Positions 33,958 through 40,448 of a stretch of DNA of 40,448 bases are shown piece by piece (within the stretch, counting starts at the first letter, position 1; every line of letters begins with the position of its first letter). A program made the position numbers and the translations under genes. Origin of the DNA: Hyphomicrobiales bacterium (lineage in GTDB: Bacteria; Pseudomonadota; Alphaproteobacteria; Rhizobiales; Xanthobacteraceae); contig PNAI01000038.1 of NCBI GenBank assembly GCA_003169835.1, positions 1-40,448 of the forward strand, written 5' to 3'. Below the pieces are notes generated by a model that saw nothing but the letters and a program-made list of their open reading frames with translations, did not search any database and was not told the origin of the DNA.

Positions 33958-34680
33958 ATGGCCAAACTTGATGCGATCATCGAAGAGCTCGTCACTGCAA
34001 ACCGCATTCTCGCCACCGAAGGCATCGTGGATTCCTTTGGGCACGTGAGCGTGCGCCATCCGCAGCGTAAGGATCGATATCTGCTGTCACGCGCGCGCGC
34101 ACCGGAGCGAATTGAGGCTGACGACATCATGGAATTCACGCTCGAGGGCGATCCCGTTGATGCACGCGGGCGCAAACCGTATCTGGAGCGATTCATTCAT
34201 GGCGCGCTCTACGAGGCGCGGCCGGACGTGATGGCGGTTGTGCACAATCACAGTCCGAGCACAATCCCGTTCGGCATCACCGGAAAGAAAATGCGGCCAC
34301 TGCTGCACATGTGCGCCTCGATCGGACACCAAGTGCCGTTGTGGGATTCGCACGACAAGTTCGGCGATACCGCGCTGCTGGTGGACACCATGGCGATGGG
34401 CCGCGATCTTGCCAAGCGCGTCGGCAAGGGACGCACCGCGCTGATGCGCGGCCACGGCGCCGTCGTCGCCGGCCAGGCGATCCGGCAGGCGATCTGGATC
34501 GCGATCTATCTCGAGCTCAATGCCAAACTGCAGATGCAGGCCATGGCGATGGGGAAAATCAAGTTCCTGACGAACGGCGAGGTCGATGCCATCGTCAGCC
34601 GGCAAAAATCCTTCTCATTCAACCGCGCGTGGGAGAACTGGTGCACGCGCGCAGGGCGCGTGATGCAGGAAATTGACTAG
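33958..34680 (+). CDS. Class II aldolase/adducin family protein (copy 3)
   Basis: The 240-residue third family member has metal ligands in VVHNHSPSTIPFG and MRGHGAVVAG and catalytic Glu in LERFIHGALY. Its VRHPQRKDRYLLSRARAPE segment parallels MRHPDNPKHFLMSRSLAPQ of copy 2, so these are close paralogues. The family contains 3,4-dihydroxyphthalate 2-decarboxylase of the phthalate pathways as well as sugar-phosphate aldolases; lack of recognisable phosphate-binding features favours a non-sugar substrate, though not firmly. It lies 31 nt downstream of the flavin monooxygenase and probably shares its transcript. GAAGGAA before the ATG serves as ribosome binding site. Confidence 0.9.
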   Translation: MAKLDAIIEELVTANRILATEGIVDSFGHVSVRHPQRKDRYLLSRARAPERIEADDIMEFTLEGDPVDARGRKPYLERFIHGALYEARPDVMAVVHNHSPSTIPFGITGKKMRPLLHMCASIGHQVPLWDSHDKFGDTALLVDTMAMGRDLAKRVGKGRTALMRGHGAVVAGQAIRQAIWIAIYLELNAKLQMQAMAMGKIKFLTNGEVDAIVSRQKSFSFNRAWENWCTRAGRVMQEID

Positions 34681-34721
34681 CGCAGAACCACGCGGTGCGC
34701 CGGTTCAGATCAAATGCGGAT

Positions 34722-34958
34722 CTAGTGCTGACCTTGTCGCGGGTTGATCTGACGCAGCCAATGATAGCCGCCGCGATTGTCTCCGCCACGGCCAATTGCA
34801 ATCGCTTGTGACGCGTTCAAGTACCAATCTCTTGATTCAGGCTTAATGTGCGATGGTGTTTTGCTCACGGCGCCAGGATGGTTTTTCGACTGCGAAGCGA
34901 GCTTTGCTTTAGCCATGCTTTTTGTCTTCGTTCGGTTTTTTGTTCTGTTTGCTGGCAT
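34722..34958 (-). CDS. Small basic protein of unknown function
   Basis: I do not recognise this 78-residue protein. The first 30 residues are rich in Lys, Thr and Ala (ANRTKNRTKTKSMAKAKLAS); the C-terminal half ends ESRDWYLNASQAIAIGRGGDNRGGYHWLRQ followed by a short polar tail. The frame is open to 35048, but the ATG at 34958 has GAGGAG at ideal spacing, which supports real translation from there. It is convergent with the class II aldolase gene. The basic N-terminus would suit nucleic-acid or ribosome binding, but that is only a suggestion. Confidence 0.6.
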   Translation of the reverse strand: MPANRTKNRTKTKSMAKAKLASQSKNHPGAVSKTPSHIKPESRDWYLNASQAIAIGRGGDNRGGYHWLRQINPRQGQH

Positions 34959-35296
34959 TTCGCGCTCCTCAACACAGCGCGCGACGACAAACGTTAATGT
35001 CTTGTCGCGCTGGCACCACACCTGCTCACAGCCAACCCCGCAAAACAACGGTTAACTTCTCAATTGCGCCCTATTGCGCTTCACGTCCAATATCCCACAT
35101 AAAGGCATTATGGCAGGCATGAGCTTGTCCGGATGCTATCCATAACCCCCCTGCTTCCACCAGACAGCGCTGACGCTATCGGCGGGCACATTTGCACTCC
35201 AATAACTATTGCGATGGGCACGGGTGTCGACAAGATCCGACCGTATTTTCGCGCACTGCTCGCAGCGCGCGTTTCTCCTATTGAAAGGCGAAAGCC
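34959..35296. other. Intergenic region between two small divergent genes
   Basis: These 338 nt hold no coding region I can support. Two direct repeats of ATTGCGC occur at 35063-35069 and 35073-35079, exactly 10 bp apart, with a related ATTGCGA near 35208. One-turn spacing could mark binding of a regulator upstream of the small basic gene. I found no GGAAC-N16-18-CGTT motif for the EcfG general-stress sigma factor. Confidence 0.4.
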
Positions 35297-35677
35297 ATGA
35301 AAGATTCAATAAACGCGATGGGCGGGTCGTTGATTAAACTCGTACAAGGAATCGCCATCGGCGCCGTCGCGACAATGCTTGTTGGATTCTCCTTCGGCGG
35401 CTGGGTCACCGGTGGCACCGCGCGCAAGACAGCGGAGCGAGATGCCAAGTATGCCACGATCGCGGCTCTCGCACCGATATGCGTCGACAAATTCGAAAAC
35501 AACGCCGATGCCGCGACGAACCTGAGCACGCTGAAAAAGATCAGTTTGTGGCAGCAAGCGTCCTTCATCGAAAAAGGCGGCTGGGCAACGATGCCGGGGG
35601 CAAGCGAAGCGGACATGGGCGTCGCGCAAGCTTGCGCGGAATTGCTTGGTCACGTGAAAGTCGTAAGTGAACAGTGA
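35297..35677 (+). CDS. Small single-pass membrane protein of unknown function
   Basis: This 126-residue protein has one glycine-rich hydrophobic segment at about residues 12-38 (IKLVQGIAIGAVATMLVGFSFGGWVTGG), then a soluble domain of about 85 residues with two cysteines (APICVDKFE and AQACAELLG). It could be an anchored periplasmic protein with a disulfide. Conserved-looking features are WQQASFIEKGGWATMPG and the adjacent acidic stretch. AAAGGCG precedes the start. I have seen similar uncharacterised proteins in rhizobial genomes but cannot attach a function. The next gene starts 71 nt later on the same strand. Confidence 0.7.
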   Translation: MKDSINAMGGSLIKLVQGIAIGAVATMLVGFSFGGWVTGGTARKTAERDAKYATIAALAPICVDKFENNADAATNLSTLKKISLWQQASFIEKGGWATMPGASEADMGVAQACAELLGHVKVVSEQ

Positions 35678-35748
35678 GAACGATTAAGTCGACTGCCCTC
35701 AAATGACATGCAAGACAACTTCTGAAAATTCCAAGGGAGAATGATGTG

Positions 35749-36012
35749 ATGACTACGCGACCAGAGACCAAAACCATAACGAAGAAGCCAGTCGTGGAAG
35801 AAGCCGTGCCGGAAAAGGTCAGCCAGCGCCGGCGACCGGAGGCGGGCCCATTTCGGCTGCAAGTCGACCGGCAGACAAAGGGTTCTTATCTGACGCTTGA
35901 GGCTGCAGAAGAGGTGGGATTGGCCATCAAGAAGGAGCACCCGATCGTCCAAGTGGCGGTGTACGACTCGGTCAACAGCACAAATAAAATCATCGAGGCG
36001 CCGAAAAGCTAG
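35749..36012 (+). CDS. Small soluble protein of unknown function
   Basis: This 87-residue protein has a charged, disordered N-terminal third (ETKTITKKPVVEEAVPEKV) and a compact C-terminal part (PFRLQVDRQTKGSYLTLEAAEEVGLAIKKEHPIVQVAVYD) that looks like a small alpha-beta unit. A GTG at 35746 and an ATG at 35749 are adjacent; AGGGAGA at 35733-35739 gives better spacing to the ATG. The function is unknown. It may be co-transcribed with the membrane protein upstream, and it is convergent with the alpha/beta hydrolase, 35 nt away. Confidence 0.65.
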   Translation: MTTRPETKTITKKPVVEEAVPEKVSQRRRPEAGPFRLQVDRQTKGSYLTLEAAEEVGLAIKKEHPIVQVAVYDSVNSTNKIIEAPKS

Positions 36013-36047
36013 CGGCTGTCGCTGCGTAACTTCGGCGCCCTTAAGCC

Positions 36048-37304
36048 CTACAGTGGCGTCTTGTCGATCTGGCCGTTCGCGCGCACGAACCAAGTCTCGC
36101 TCGGAAATGGTTTTCCCGCGAGCCGGTCGGTGAGCCAATCGGCGACCAGTGTCGCTGGGAACGGCCCAAGGTTGGCCGCAGGCACATTGCCGACCGAGTG
36201 GCGCGAGTCCTGATAGACCACCATCTGCTTCGGCCCCCTGACCGATTTGACCAGGCGCAGCGAATGCTCGATCGGGCTGAGTTCATCGAACTCACCGGCA
36301 ACGCAGAGATAGGGCACGCGAATTTTCTCGGTGTGGCCTTCCCAGGTGATGGTTTTACGGAACTTGTCGAACTCGGCCTCGTCGGCAATGCCCGACATGT
36401 ACATAAATCGTTTTTTGAATGTGGGCGAAGCCTGCTGAAAGATCGTCTCGGCTCCTGGCTCGTGGCACACTGACGTCACAGCACAAGCGCATACGCGCGG
36501 TTCATGCGCGGTAAGAATCGTTCCGAAAAATGTGCCGAAGCTCGTGCCGGAGAGGCCGATGCGTTCGGGATCGATCTCGGGCCGCGCGACCAGCCAGTCT
36601 ACAATTGGTTTTCCGACCGCTGCCCAGCGCTCGGTGCTGTAATAAATTCCAAGCATCGGCGCTTCGTATTGTCCGGGGCCGTCGATTGCGAGCACGGCCA
36701 AGCCGCGCGACAGAAAGCGGTCGCCGTAAAGCGCAACAGCTATTTCTTTGTAGCTATCCATGCCGGGGACGGCGATCACCACCGGAAGGCGGCCGCCGGT
36801 GTGGCCCGGAGGAAGATGAAACCAGGCCGGGATCGCCTTACCCTCGAACGGGATCCAAACCGGCTCGACGTGATGATCGGCGAGCGCGGCGTATTTGGTG
36901 TAGCACTCGCGTTTCTTGTTGCTGTAGGCGATGTTGGTTGCGTCGTTCTGGTCGTAGGGCCATTGCGCCGCGCCCCAGTGCACCGCCGCCATGAAATAAT
37001 TGTCGCGCGCGGTCACTTTGTTTCCGGATTCCTCGGCCGCCTTGGCCTTGGCTTCGCGGCGGCGCGCGACGGCTTCGAACGCCGGCCCGATGTCGGCCAT
37101 TTTTTTCACGCGCTCGCGGATGCCGGCAAAATCTGCGTTGGCCTCAAGGCCGCAAGGCGCCTGCGTATAGATCGAACGCGGCTGGTCCCAGTCGATGCCG
37201 TTGGCGCGGATGATGTTGTCGAGCAGCCAGCGCTGTTCATCGAAGCGCTTCACATGCGGCTCGCCGCGCGCGGTCAGATCGGGCTTGGGTTGGTAATTCA
37301 TCAA
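36048..37304 (-). CDS. Alpha/beta hydrolase, FrsA / 2,6-dihydropseudooxynicotine hydrolase-like
   Basis: The 418-residue enzyme has an N-terminal helical cap of about 150 residues and a C-terminal alpha/beta hydrolase domain. The catalytic triad is Ser255 in GLSGTSFGTFFG, Asp340 in GEFDELSPIEHS and His369 in DSRHSVGN. Strand-loop segment PVVIAVPGMDSYKE gives the oxyanion hole. This architecture is that of FrsA-like esterases and of 2,6-dihydropseudooxynicotine hydrolase, which cleaves a C-C bond in nicotine breakdown; either C-C or ester cleavage is possible here. Start 37304 is preceded by GAGGAGG. It is the last gene of an SDR - hydroxyacyl-CoA dehydrogenase - hydrolase unit (30-nt gap). 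Confidence 0.87.
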   Translation of the reverse strand: MMNYQPKPDLTARGEPHVKRFDEQRWLLDNIIRANGIDWDQPRSIYTQAPCGLEANADFAGIRERVKKMADIGPAFEAVARRREAKAKAAEESGNKVTARDNYFMAAVHWGAAQWPYDQNDATNIAYSNKKRECYTKYAALADHHVEPVWIPFEGKAIPAWFHLPPGHTGGRLPVVIAVPGMDSYKEIAVALYGDRFLSRGLAVLAIDGPGQYEAPMLGIYYSTERWAAVGKPIVDWLVARPEIDPERIGLSGTSFGTFFGTILTAHEPRVCACAVTSVCHEPGAETIFQQASPTFKKRFMYMSGIADEAEFDKFRKTITWEGHTEKIRVPYLCVAGEFDELSPIEHSLRLVKSVRGPKQMVVYQDSRHSVGNVPAANLGPFPATLVADWLTDRLAGKPFPSETWFVRANGQIDKTPL

Positions 37305-37334
37305 ATCCTCCTCACGAACGCTGCGTCGATACGA

Positions 37335-38237
37335 TCACGCATCGCGCGATTTTTTGAGATGCTGCATCACCTTTGAGCGCAGCGCGGTTTGCTGCTCGGG
37401 GCTCCACTTGCGGAAGCCTTCGCCCGACTTGAAGCCGAGTTTGCCCTTGGCCACCAGATTTTCGAGGTAGGGCGAGGGTCCCGGGCGGCCATCGATATCC
37501 GGCAGCACGGTCCTGTGGATCGCCAACGTCAGATCGGTACCGACAAGATCGGCATTCTCAAGCGGACCCAGCACCGCGAGCCGCCGGCCAAATGCCGCTT
37601 TGATGACGGTATCGACCGTTTCGGCATCGCAGATGCCGTGCTCGACCAGCGCAATCGCCTCGCGCCAGAGCGCGTGTTGCAGCCGATTGCCGATGAAGCC
37701 CGGCACGTCTTTCTTGACATGCGCCGGTTTTTTTCCTGCTTCGGCGTGCAACAGCATGGTCCAGTCGATGGCGCGCTTGGAAGTCCATTGCGTGCCTATC
37801 ACTTCGACAAGTGGCACAAGGAAAGGCGGGTTCCACCAATGGGTGCCAAGCGCGCGGGAGCGATCGCGTAAGCCTTCCATGATCTTTGTGATCGGGATGA
37901 CCGAGGTGTTGCTAGCCAAGACTGTGTCGGGCCGCACGAGCTTCTCGATCTCGCCGAACAATTTCTGCTTGAGCGGCAAATCTTCCGACACCGCCTCGAC
38001 GACGAAATCGGCGTCGCGCATGGCTTTTTCGAGACCGGACACCGGCCGCACGCGCTCCACCGCGTGCTCGTCGTCGCCCAGATCGCGCAGATTCGCCGCG
38101 ATCCGCGTCTTGGCCGTGTTCAGGTTCTCCGCGATAGAATCGGTGATCGCCACTTCATGGCCGGCGAGCGCAAACACTTGCGCAATGCCGTGCCCCATCA
38201 GGCCGGCGCCGACAACGGCAATCCGTGCCTTCGCCAT
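37335..38237 (-). CDS. 3-hydroxyacyl-CoA dehydrogenase family protein
   Basis: This 300-residue NAD-dependent dehydrogenase fits the 3-hydroxybutyryl-CoA dehydrogenase family. The N-terminal Rossmann motif is IAVVGAGLMGHGIAQVFALAGHEV. The signature with the catalytic histidine appears as GTHWWNPPFLVPLVEVI; most relatives have HFFNP, so the Phe pair is replaced by Trp-Trp, as is seen in some non-CoA or short-chain members. The C-terminal helical domain begins at DVPGFIGNRLQHALWREA. It is read 2 nt after the SDR stop codon and is surely co-transcribed. A catabolic role in oxidising a hydroxyacid or hydroxyacyl-CoA is likely; gulonate-type substrates are possible too. Confidence 0.92.
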   Translation of the reverse strand: MAKARIAVVGAGLMGHGIAQVFALAGHEVAITDSIAENLNTAKTRIAANLRDLGDDEHAVERVRPVSGLEKAMRDADFVVEAVSEDLPLKQKLFGEIEKLVRPDTVLASNTSVIPITKIMEGLRDRSRALGTHWWNPPFLVPLVEVIGTQWTSKRAIDWTMLLHAEAGKKPAHVKKDVPGFIGNRLQHALWREAIALVEHGICDAETVDTVIKAAFGRRLAVLGPLENADLVGTDLTLAIHRTVLPDIDGRPGPSPYLENLVAKGKLGFKSGEGFRKWSPEQQTALRSKVMQHLKKSRDA

Positions 38238-38239
38238 GA

Positions 38240-39043
38240 TCAGCCTGCCGTATAGCCGCCGTCGGCGTAGAGAGTGTGGCCGGTGTAGAAGTCGGAAGCC
38301 GGCGAGGCGAGGAACAGAAGCGGCCCCGCGAGGTCGGACGGCTCGCCCAGACGGCCCTTGGGCACGCGACTTAAAAATCCTTTGCGCACCGTATTGGCGC
38401 GCTCGGTGTCCTCATACATCCAGGCCGTGAGCGGCGAGCGGAATACCGTGGGCCCGAGCGCGTTGACGGTGATGCCGGTCTCGCCCCATTCGCAGCCGAG
38501 CGCCTTGGTGATGCCGTCCACCGCCGATTTCGAGGCGCAATAGGCGGTGTAGCCGGCCGGATGGCCGAGCAGCCCGCGCGCCGACGACATCAAAATCACT
38601 TTGCCGCCCTGCCCTTGCTTGAGCATCTGCTTGCCGGCCGCGCGCGCCATAAGCCAGGATTGCGTGACATTGGCGTCCATCACGTCGAGAAAATCTTCCG
38701 GCTTCTGCTCGACGATCTTGGAGACTTTGTTCTGGCCGGAGGCGACCACCAGGATGTCGAGGCGGCCGAAACGATCGACCGCCGCCTTCACAATCGCGTC
38801 GCAATTGGCCTCGGAGCTCGGGCGCTTGGCGACGATTTCAACCTTGCCGCCAAGCTGCTCGCATTCGGCGGCGACCTTCTTAAGCCCGTCGGCCTTGCTC
38901 GCGGTCATCACGACGTTGGCGCCGGCGCCCGCAAACACCTTGGCGGCAAGCGCGCCGAACGCACCGGTCGCGCCCGTCACAATTGCGGTCTTGCCTTTTA
39001 CGTCGAACAACGAGGCGGGGTTCTTCAGAAAGTCATCGGGCAT
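38240..39043 (-). CDS. Short-chain dehydrogenase/reductase (SDR)
   Basis: This 267-residue classical SDR has the TGATGAFG cofactor loop (TGxxxGxG), a typical NNAG-equivalent region changed to VASGQ, the catalytic Ser in ILMSSARG, and YxxxK in YTAYCASKSAV. The C-terminal family ending FLASPASDFYTGHTLYADGG is present. It would oxidise or reduce a hydroxy/keto group with NAD(P). AGGAAATAAAA precedes the ATG. It is the first gene of the minus-strand unit with the hydroxyacyl-CoA dehydrogenase and the alpha/beta hydrolase. SDRs of this type are often labelled gluconate dehydrogenase or 3-oxoacyl-ACP reductase; neither label can be confirmed here. Confidence 0.93.
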   Translation of the reverse strand: MPDDFLKNPASLFDVKGKTAIVTGATGAFGALAAKVFAGAGANVVMTASKADGLKKVAAECEQLGGKVEIVAKRPSSEANCDAIVKAAVDRFGRLDILVVASGQNKVSKIVEQKPEDFLDVMDANVTQSWLMARAAGKQMLKQGQGGKVILMSSARGLLGHPAGYTAYCASKSAVDGITKALGCEWGETGITVNALGPTVFRSPLTAWMYEDTERANTVRKGFLSRVPKGRLGEPSDLAGPLLFLASPASDFYTGHTLYADGGYTAG

Positions 39044-39104
39044 TTTTATTTCCTGTCATGAAGGCGACGTCGAATTTGGCGACTAGCACGAGTTCGCGTG
39101 CGAC

Positions 39105-39464
39105 CTAGCGCGTGACGGTACAGCCATTCTTGCATGCGCGAAACGTGCTGGTGCATTGCGTATTCACGCTCGCAAATGTCGCCTGGCAGGCAGCCTTGCC
39201 TTGGCACGACCTGACGCAGGCGATTGTGCACTTCTGCGCTTCCTTGTCATTCTTGCAGTCGCTCGCACACTTGTTGCCGCAGCCGGATTGTTCGCTGTTC
39301 ATGCAGCTTGCCATTTTCGCCTGGGCGGGCATCCGGCAATCGGCAAAATTGCGCTCGCAGACAACGCATTCGGCGGAAAGCGCCGGGCTTTGCCCGAAAG
39401 CTAGAAATCCAAAGGCGAGAAATAGCGTAGTCCAGAGAGTCAGAAGCAATCTGTGGCTTGTCAT
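39105..39464 (-). CDS. Secreted cysteine-rich protein (14 Cys) of unknown function
   Basis: This 119-residue protein begins with a clear Sec signal peptide (MTSHRLLLTLWTTLFLAFGFLAFG..SPALSA) and leaves a mature domain of about 88 residues containing 14 cysteines. Many are spaced as CxxxC: CGNKC, CASDC, CTIAC, CVRSC; there is one CxxC, CVVC. An even number and periplasmic export suggest seven disulfides, though metal binding is also possible. No family is recognised. The frame is open to 39707, but GGAGGGA sits at proper distance only from the ATG at 39464 (or the one 6 nt before), and the signal peptide begins there. It lies between two catabolic units on the same strand but need not be functionally tied to them. 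Confidence 0.8.
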   Translation of the reverse strand: MTSHRLLLTLWTTLFLAFGFLAFGQSPALSAECVVCERNFADCRMPAQAKMASCMNSEQSGCGNKCASDCKNDKEAQKCTIACVRSCQGKAACQATFASVNTQCTSTFRACKNGCTVTR

Positions 39465-39519
39465 CTGCATTCCCTCCGATTCAAAACTGAAAAGTGGCTT
39501 ATGGATGATGATTGCGCCG

Positions 39520-39861
39520 CTATTTTGGCGGCGCCGCAACCGCAACCAGAATCGTCGCGACTGCATTTCCGCGATTGATGATCTCGCGCCGCTCGTTCGG
39601 ACCGATGTAGCAGGTGTCCGTCGGCCGCAGCACTGTTTCCTTGCCGTCGATGATGATGGTGATCTCGCCTGCAAGCACATGGTAGACCTTCTCCGGTGGC
39701 GAGGCATCGGGCCCGGCGCCTCCGCCCGGCAAGAAATGCGTAACGCCCACGATGAGCGCCTGCGAGCCGCCGGCTTCCGCGCCGAACAGGCGCAGCGTCG
39801 TGCAGGCGCGGTGATTGGGCGCCTCGTAGGGTTTGGCGTCGGAAAATTTCTTGACCAGCAT
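39520..39861 (-). CDS. Cupin-like protein lacking the metal-binding histidines
   Basis: The 113-residue protein has a single cupin barrel: GVTHFLPGGGAGPDASPPEKVYHVLAGEITIIIDGKE followed by LRPTDTCYIGPNERREIINRG. The positions that normally carry HxH and the last His are occupied by Asp/Ser and Arg, while the glycines and overall strand pattern are kept. It is therefore probably a non-metal cupin, used for binding or as a subunit. The start ATG at 39861 overlaps the stop codon of the cyclase-family gene by one base (TGATG), so the two are translationally coupled. It probably acts in the same reaction or complex as the cyclase-family protein. Confidence 0.82.
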   Translation of the reverse strand: MLVKKFSDAKPYEAPNHRACTTLRLFGAEAGGSQALIVGVTHFLPGGGAGPDASPPEKVYHVLAGEITIIIDGKETVLRPTDTCYIGPNERREIINRGNAVATILVAVAAPPK

Positions 39862-40448
39862 CAGAATTTCTCCCCGCGTTCGATGCGATATTGTCCCTTC
39901 GGATCGACGATGGCGACGAGGCGGATGATACAGCCGTCGCCGCGATCCCAGTTCCACGGGAAGAACGCAAACGTACAGCGCCGTCCGGTGACCTTGTCGA
40001 TGTCGCCGCCAACGTTTTCGATGCCCAAAATTCCGTTCTTGAACAGGATGCGGTGCACCGGTTCCCATTCCGGAAAATCGTCCTTCCAATCGCGCCCCTT
40101 CGACCACTTCTTATATTCCTCCGCGAGATGCGGATGCAGCGGACCGTTGCGCTGCGGACCGATGGCGGTCGCGAGCGGATGGTCATTGGCCTGTGTGTCG
40201 TGACCGACGACCTTGACCTTCTTCTCAACGAACCACTCGCCCGCCGACGACACGAAGCCGGGTGAGCGACAGAAATAGTCCTCGCTGTCCTCGTAGAATT
40301 TATGCCAGCCGGTGTTGACGATGACGACGTCACGCGGGCGCACGATCTTACCGGCGGCCTTCTCGAGATCGTCGTAAGTGATCTGTTCCCATTTCTTTTT
40401 CGGAATCGAGACCACGATGCCGGAGCCGAAAAAATGCGGCAGCGGTAC
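39861..40448 (-). CDS. Cyclase-family (kynurenine formamidase-like) hydrolase, 5' end cut by the window
   Basis: The visible 195 residues belong to the metal-dependent cyclase family (PF04199 type), which includes kynurenine formamidase, isatin hydrolase and related amide/lactone hydrolases. Supporting segments are VRPRDVVIVNTGWHKFYED, VKVVGHDTQANDHP and a C-terminal GGDIDKVTGRRCTFAFFPWNWDRGDGCIIRLVAIV. The reading frame stays open to the right edge (LPHFFGSGIV), so the N-terminal part with the HxGTHxDxPxHF-type metal site lies outside the window. A GTG at 40415 is an internal codon, not the start. Its stop overlaps the cupin start. The specific substrate is unknown; an isatin- or formylkynurenine-like cyclic amide is a family possibility. 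Confidence 0.88.
   Translation of the reverse strand, partial: VPLPHFFGSGIVVSIPKKKWEQITYDDLEKAAGKIVRPRDVVIVNTGWHKFYEDSEDYFCRSPGFVSSAGEWFVEKKVKVVGHDTQANDHPLATAIGPQRNGPLHPHLAEEYKKWSKGRDWKDDFPEWEPVHRILFKNGILGIENVGGDIDKVTGRRCTFAFFPWNWDRGDGCIIRLVAIVDPKGQYRIERGEKF

Noticed and set aside
1..40448. Mobile elements, CRISPR arrays, rRNA and tRNA genes
   Set aside because: No transposase, integrase, terminal inverted repeat with target duplication, spaced repeat array or cloverleaf was found when reading both strands.

Overview
The window looks like chromosome of a GC-rich alphaproteobacterium of the Rhizobiales (Hyphomicrobiales), most like the Bradyrhizobiaceae/Xanthobacteraceae. The grounds are a C4-pathway 5-aminolevulinate synthase (hemA), a hybrid kinase fused to a solute-symporter-like membrane domain, a CoxM/S/L-type molybdenum hydroxylase, and many small-molecule catabolic families. 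This placement comes from protein families and composition, not from a search. Genes are dense, alternate strands often, and several convergent pairs touch or overlap. I saw no rRNA, tRNA, CRISPR array, transposase, integrase or att site. LAYOUT. 1-373 has no recognisable gene. 374-8173 holds an isochorismatase-fold hydrolase, hemA, an AbrB-family membrane protein, a LuxR-type HTH protein without a receiver domain, mscL, and a 1172-residue membrane hybrid histidine kinase. 8183-12427 (minus) is a cupin downstream of a three-subunit xanthine-dehydrogenase-family hydroxylase whose genes overlap by 4 nt. 12563-17873 holds a signal-less protein of the 4,5-dihydroxyphthalate decarboxylase / substrate-binding fold, an MFS permease, a membrane-anchored helical-repeat protein with a heptapeptide-repeat tail, and a creatinase/M24-fold protein with an altered metal site. 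After a gene-poor 0.7 kb, 18580-23761 holds a bifunctional PBP1A-type enzyme, a second 329-residue protein of the dihydroxyphthalate-decarboxylase-like family, and a sterol-desaturase-family gene broken by one in-frame TAG. 23816-34680 is a catabolic block: DapA-family lyase, ModA-like protein without a signal peptide, accessory shikimate dehydrogenase, three class II aldolase/adducin proteins, GMC oxidoreductase, carboxymuconolactone-decarboxylase-family protein, luciferase-like monooxygenase, VOC protein and a flavin aromatic hydroxylase-type monooxygenase. 34722-36012 holds three small proteins of unknown function. 36048-40448 (minus) holds a DHPON-hydrolase/FrsA-like esterase, a 3-hydroxyacyl-CoA dehydrogenase, an SDR, a secreted 14-cysteine protein, a cupin lacking the usual histidines, and a cyclase-family hydrolase cut by the window edge. 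HOW IT FITS TOGETHER (inference). The genes from about 8 to 40 kb read as a mosaic of short catabolic operons for aromatic, heteroaromatic or carboxylated ring compounds: hydroxylases, two unrelated folds that include dihydroxyphthalate decarboxylases, ring or lactone hydrolases, and beta-oxidation-like dehydrogenases. No Rieske oxygenase, clear ring-cleavage dioxygenase, ABC permease/ATPase or dedicated transcriptional regulator is visible among them, so the substrate cannot be named from the sequence. The most unusual items are the cluster of signal-less binding-protein-fold proteins, the M24 protein with changed metal ligands, the nonsense-split desaturase, the receiver-less LuxR protein near an orphan hybrid kinase, and the cysteine-rich secreted protein.
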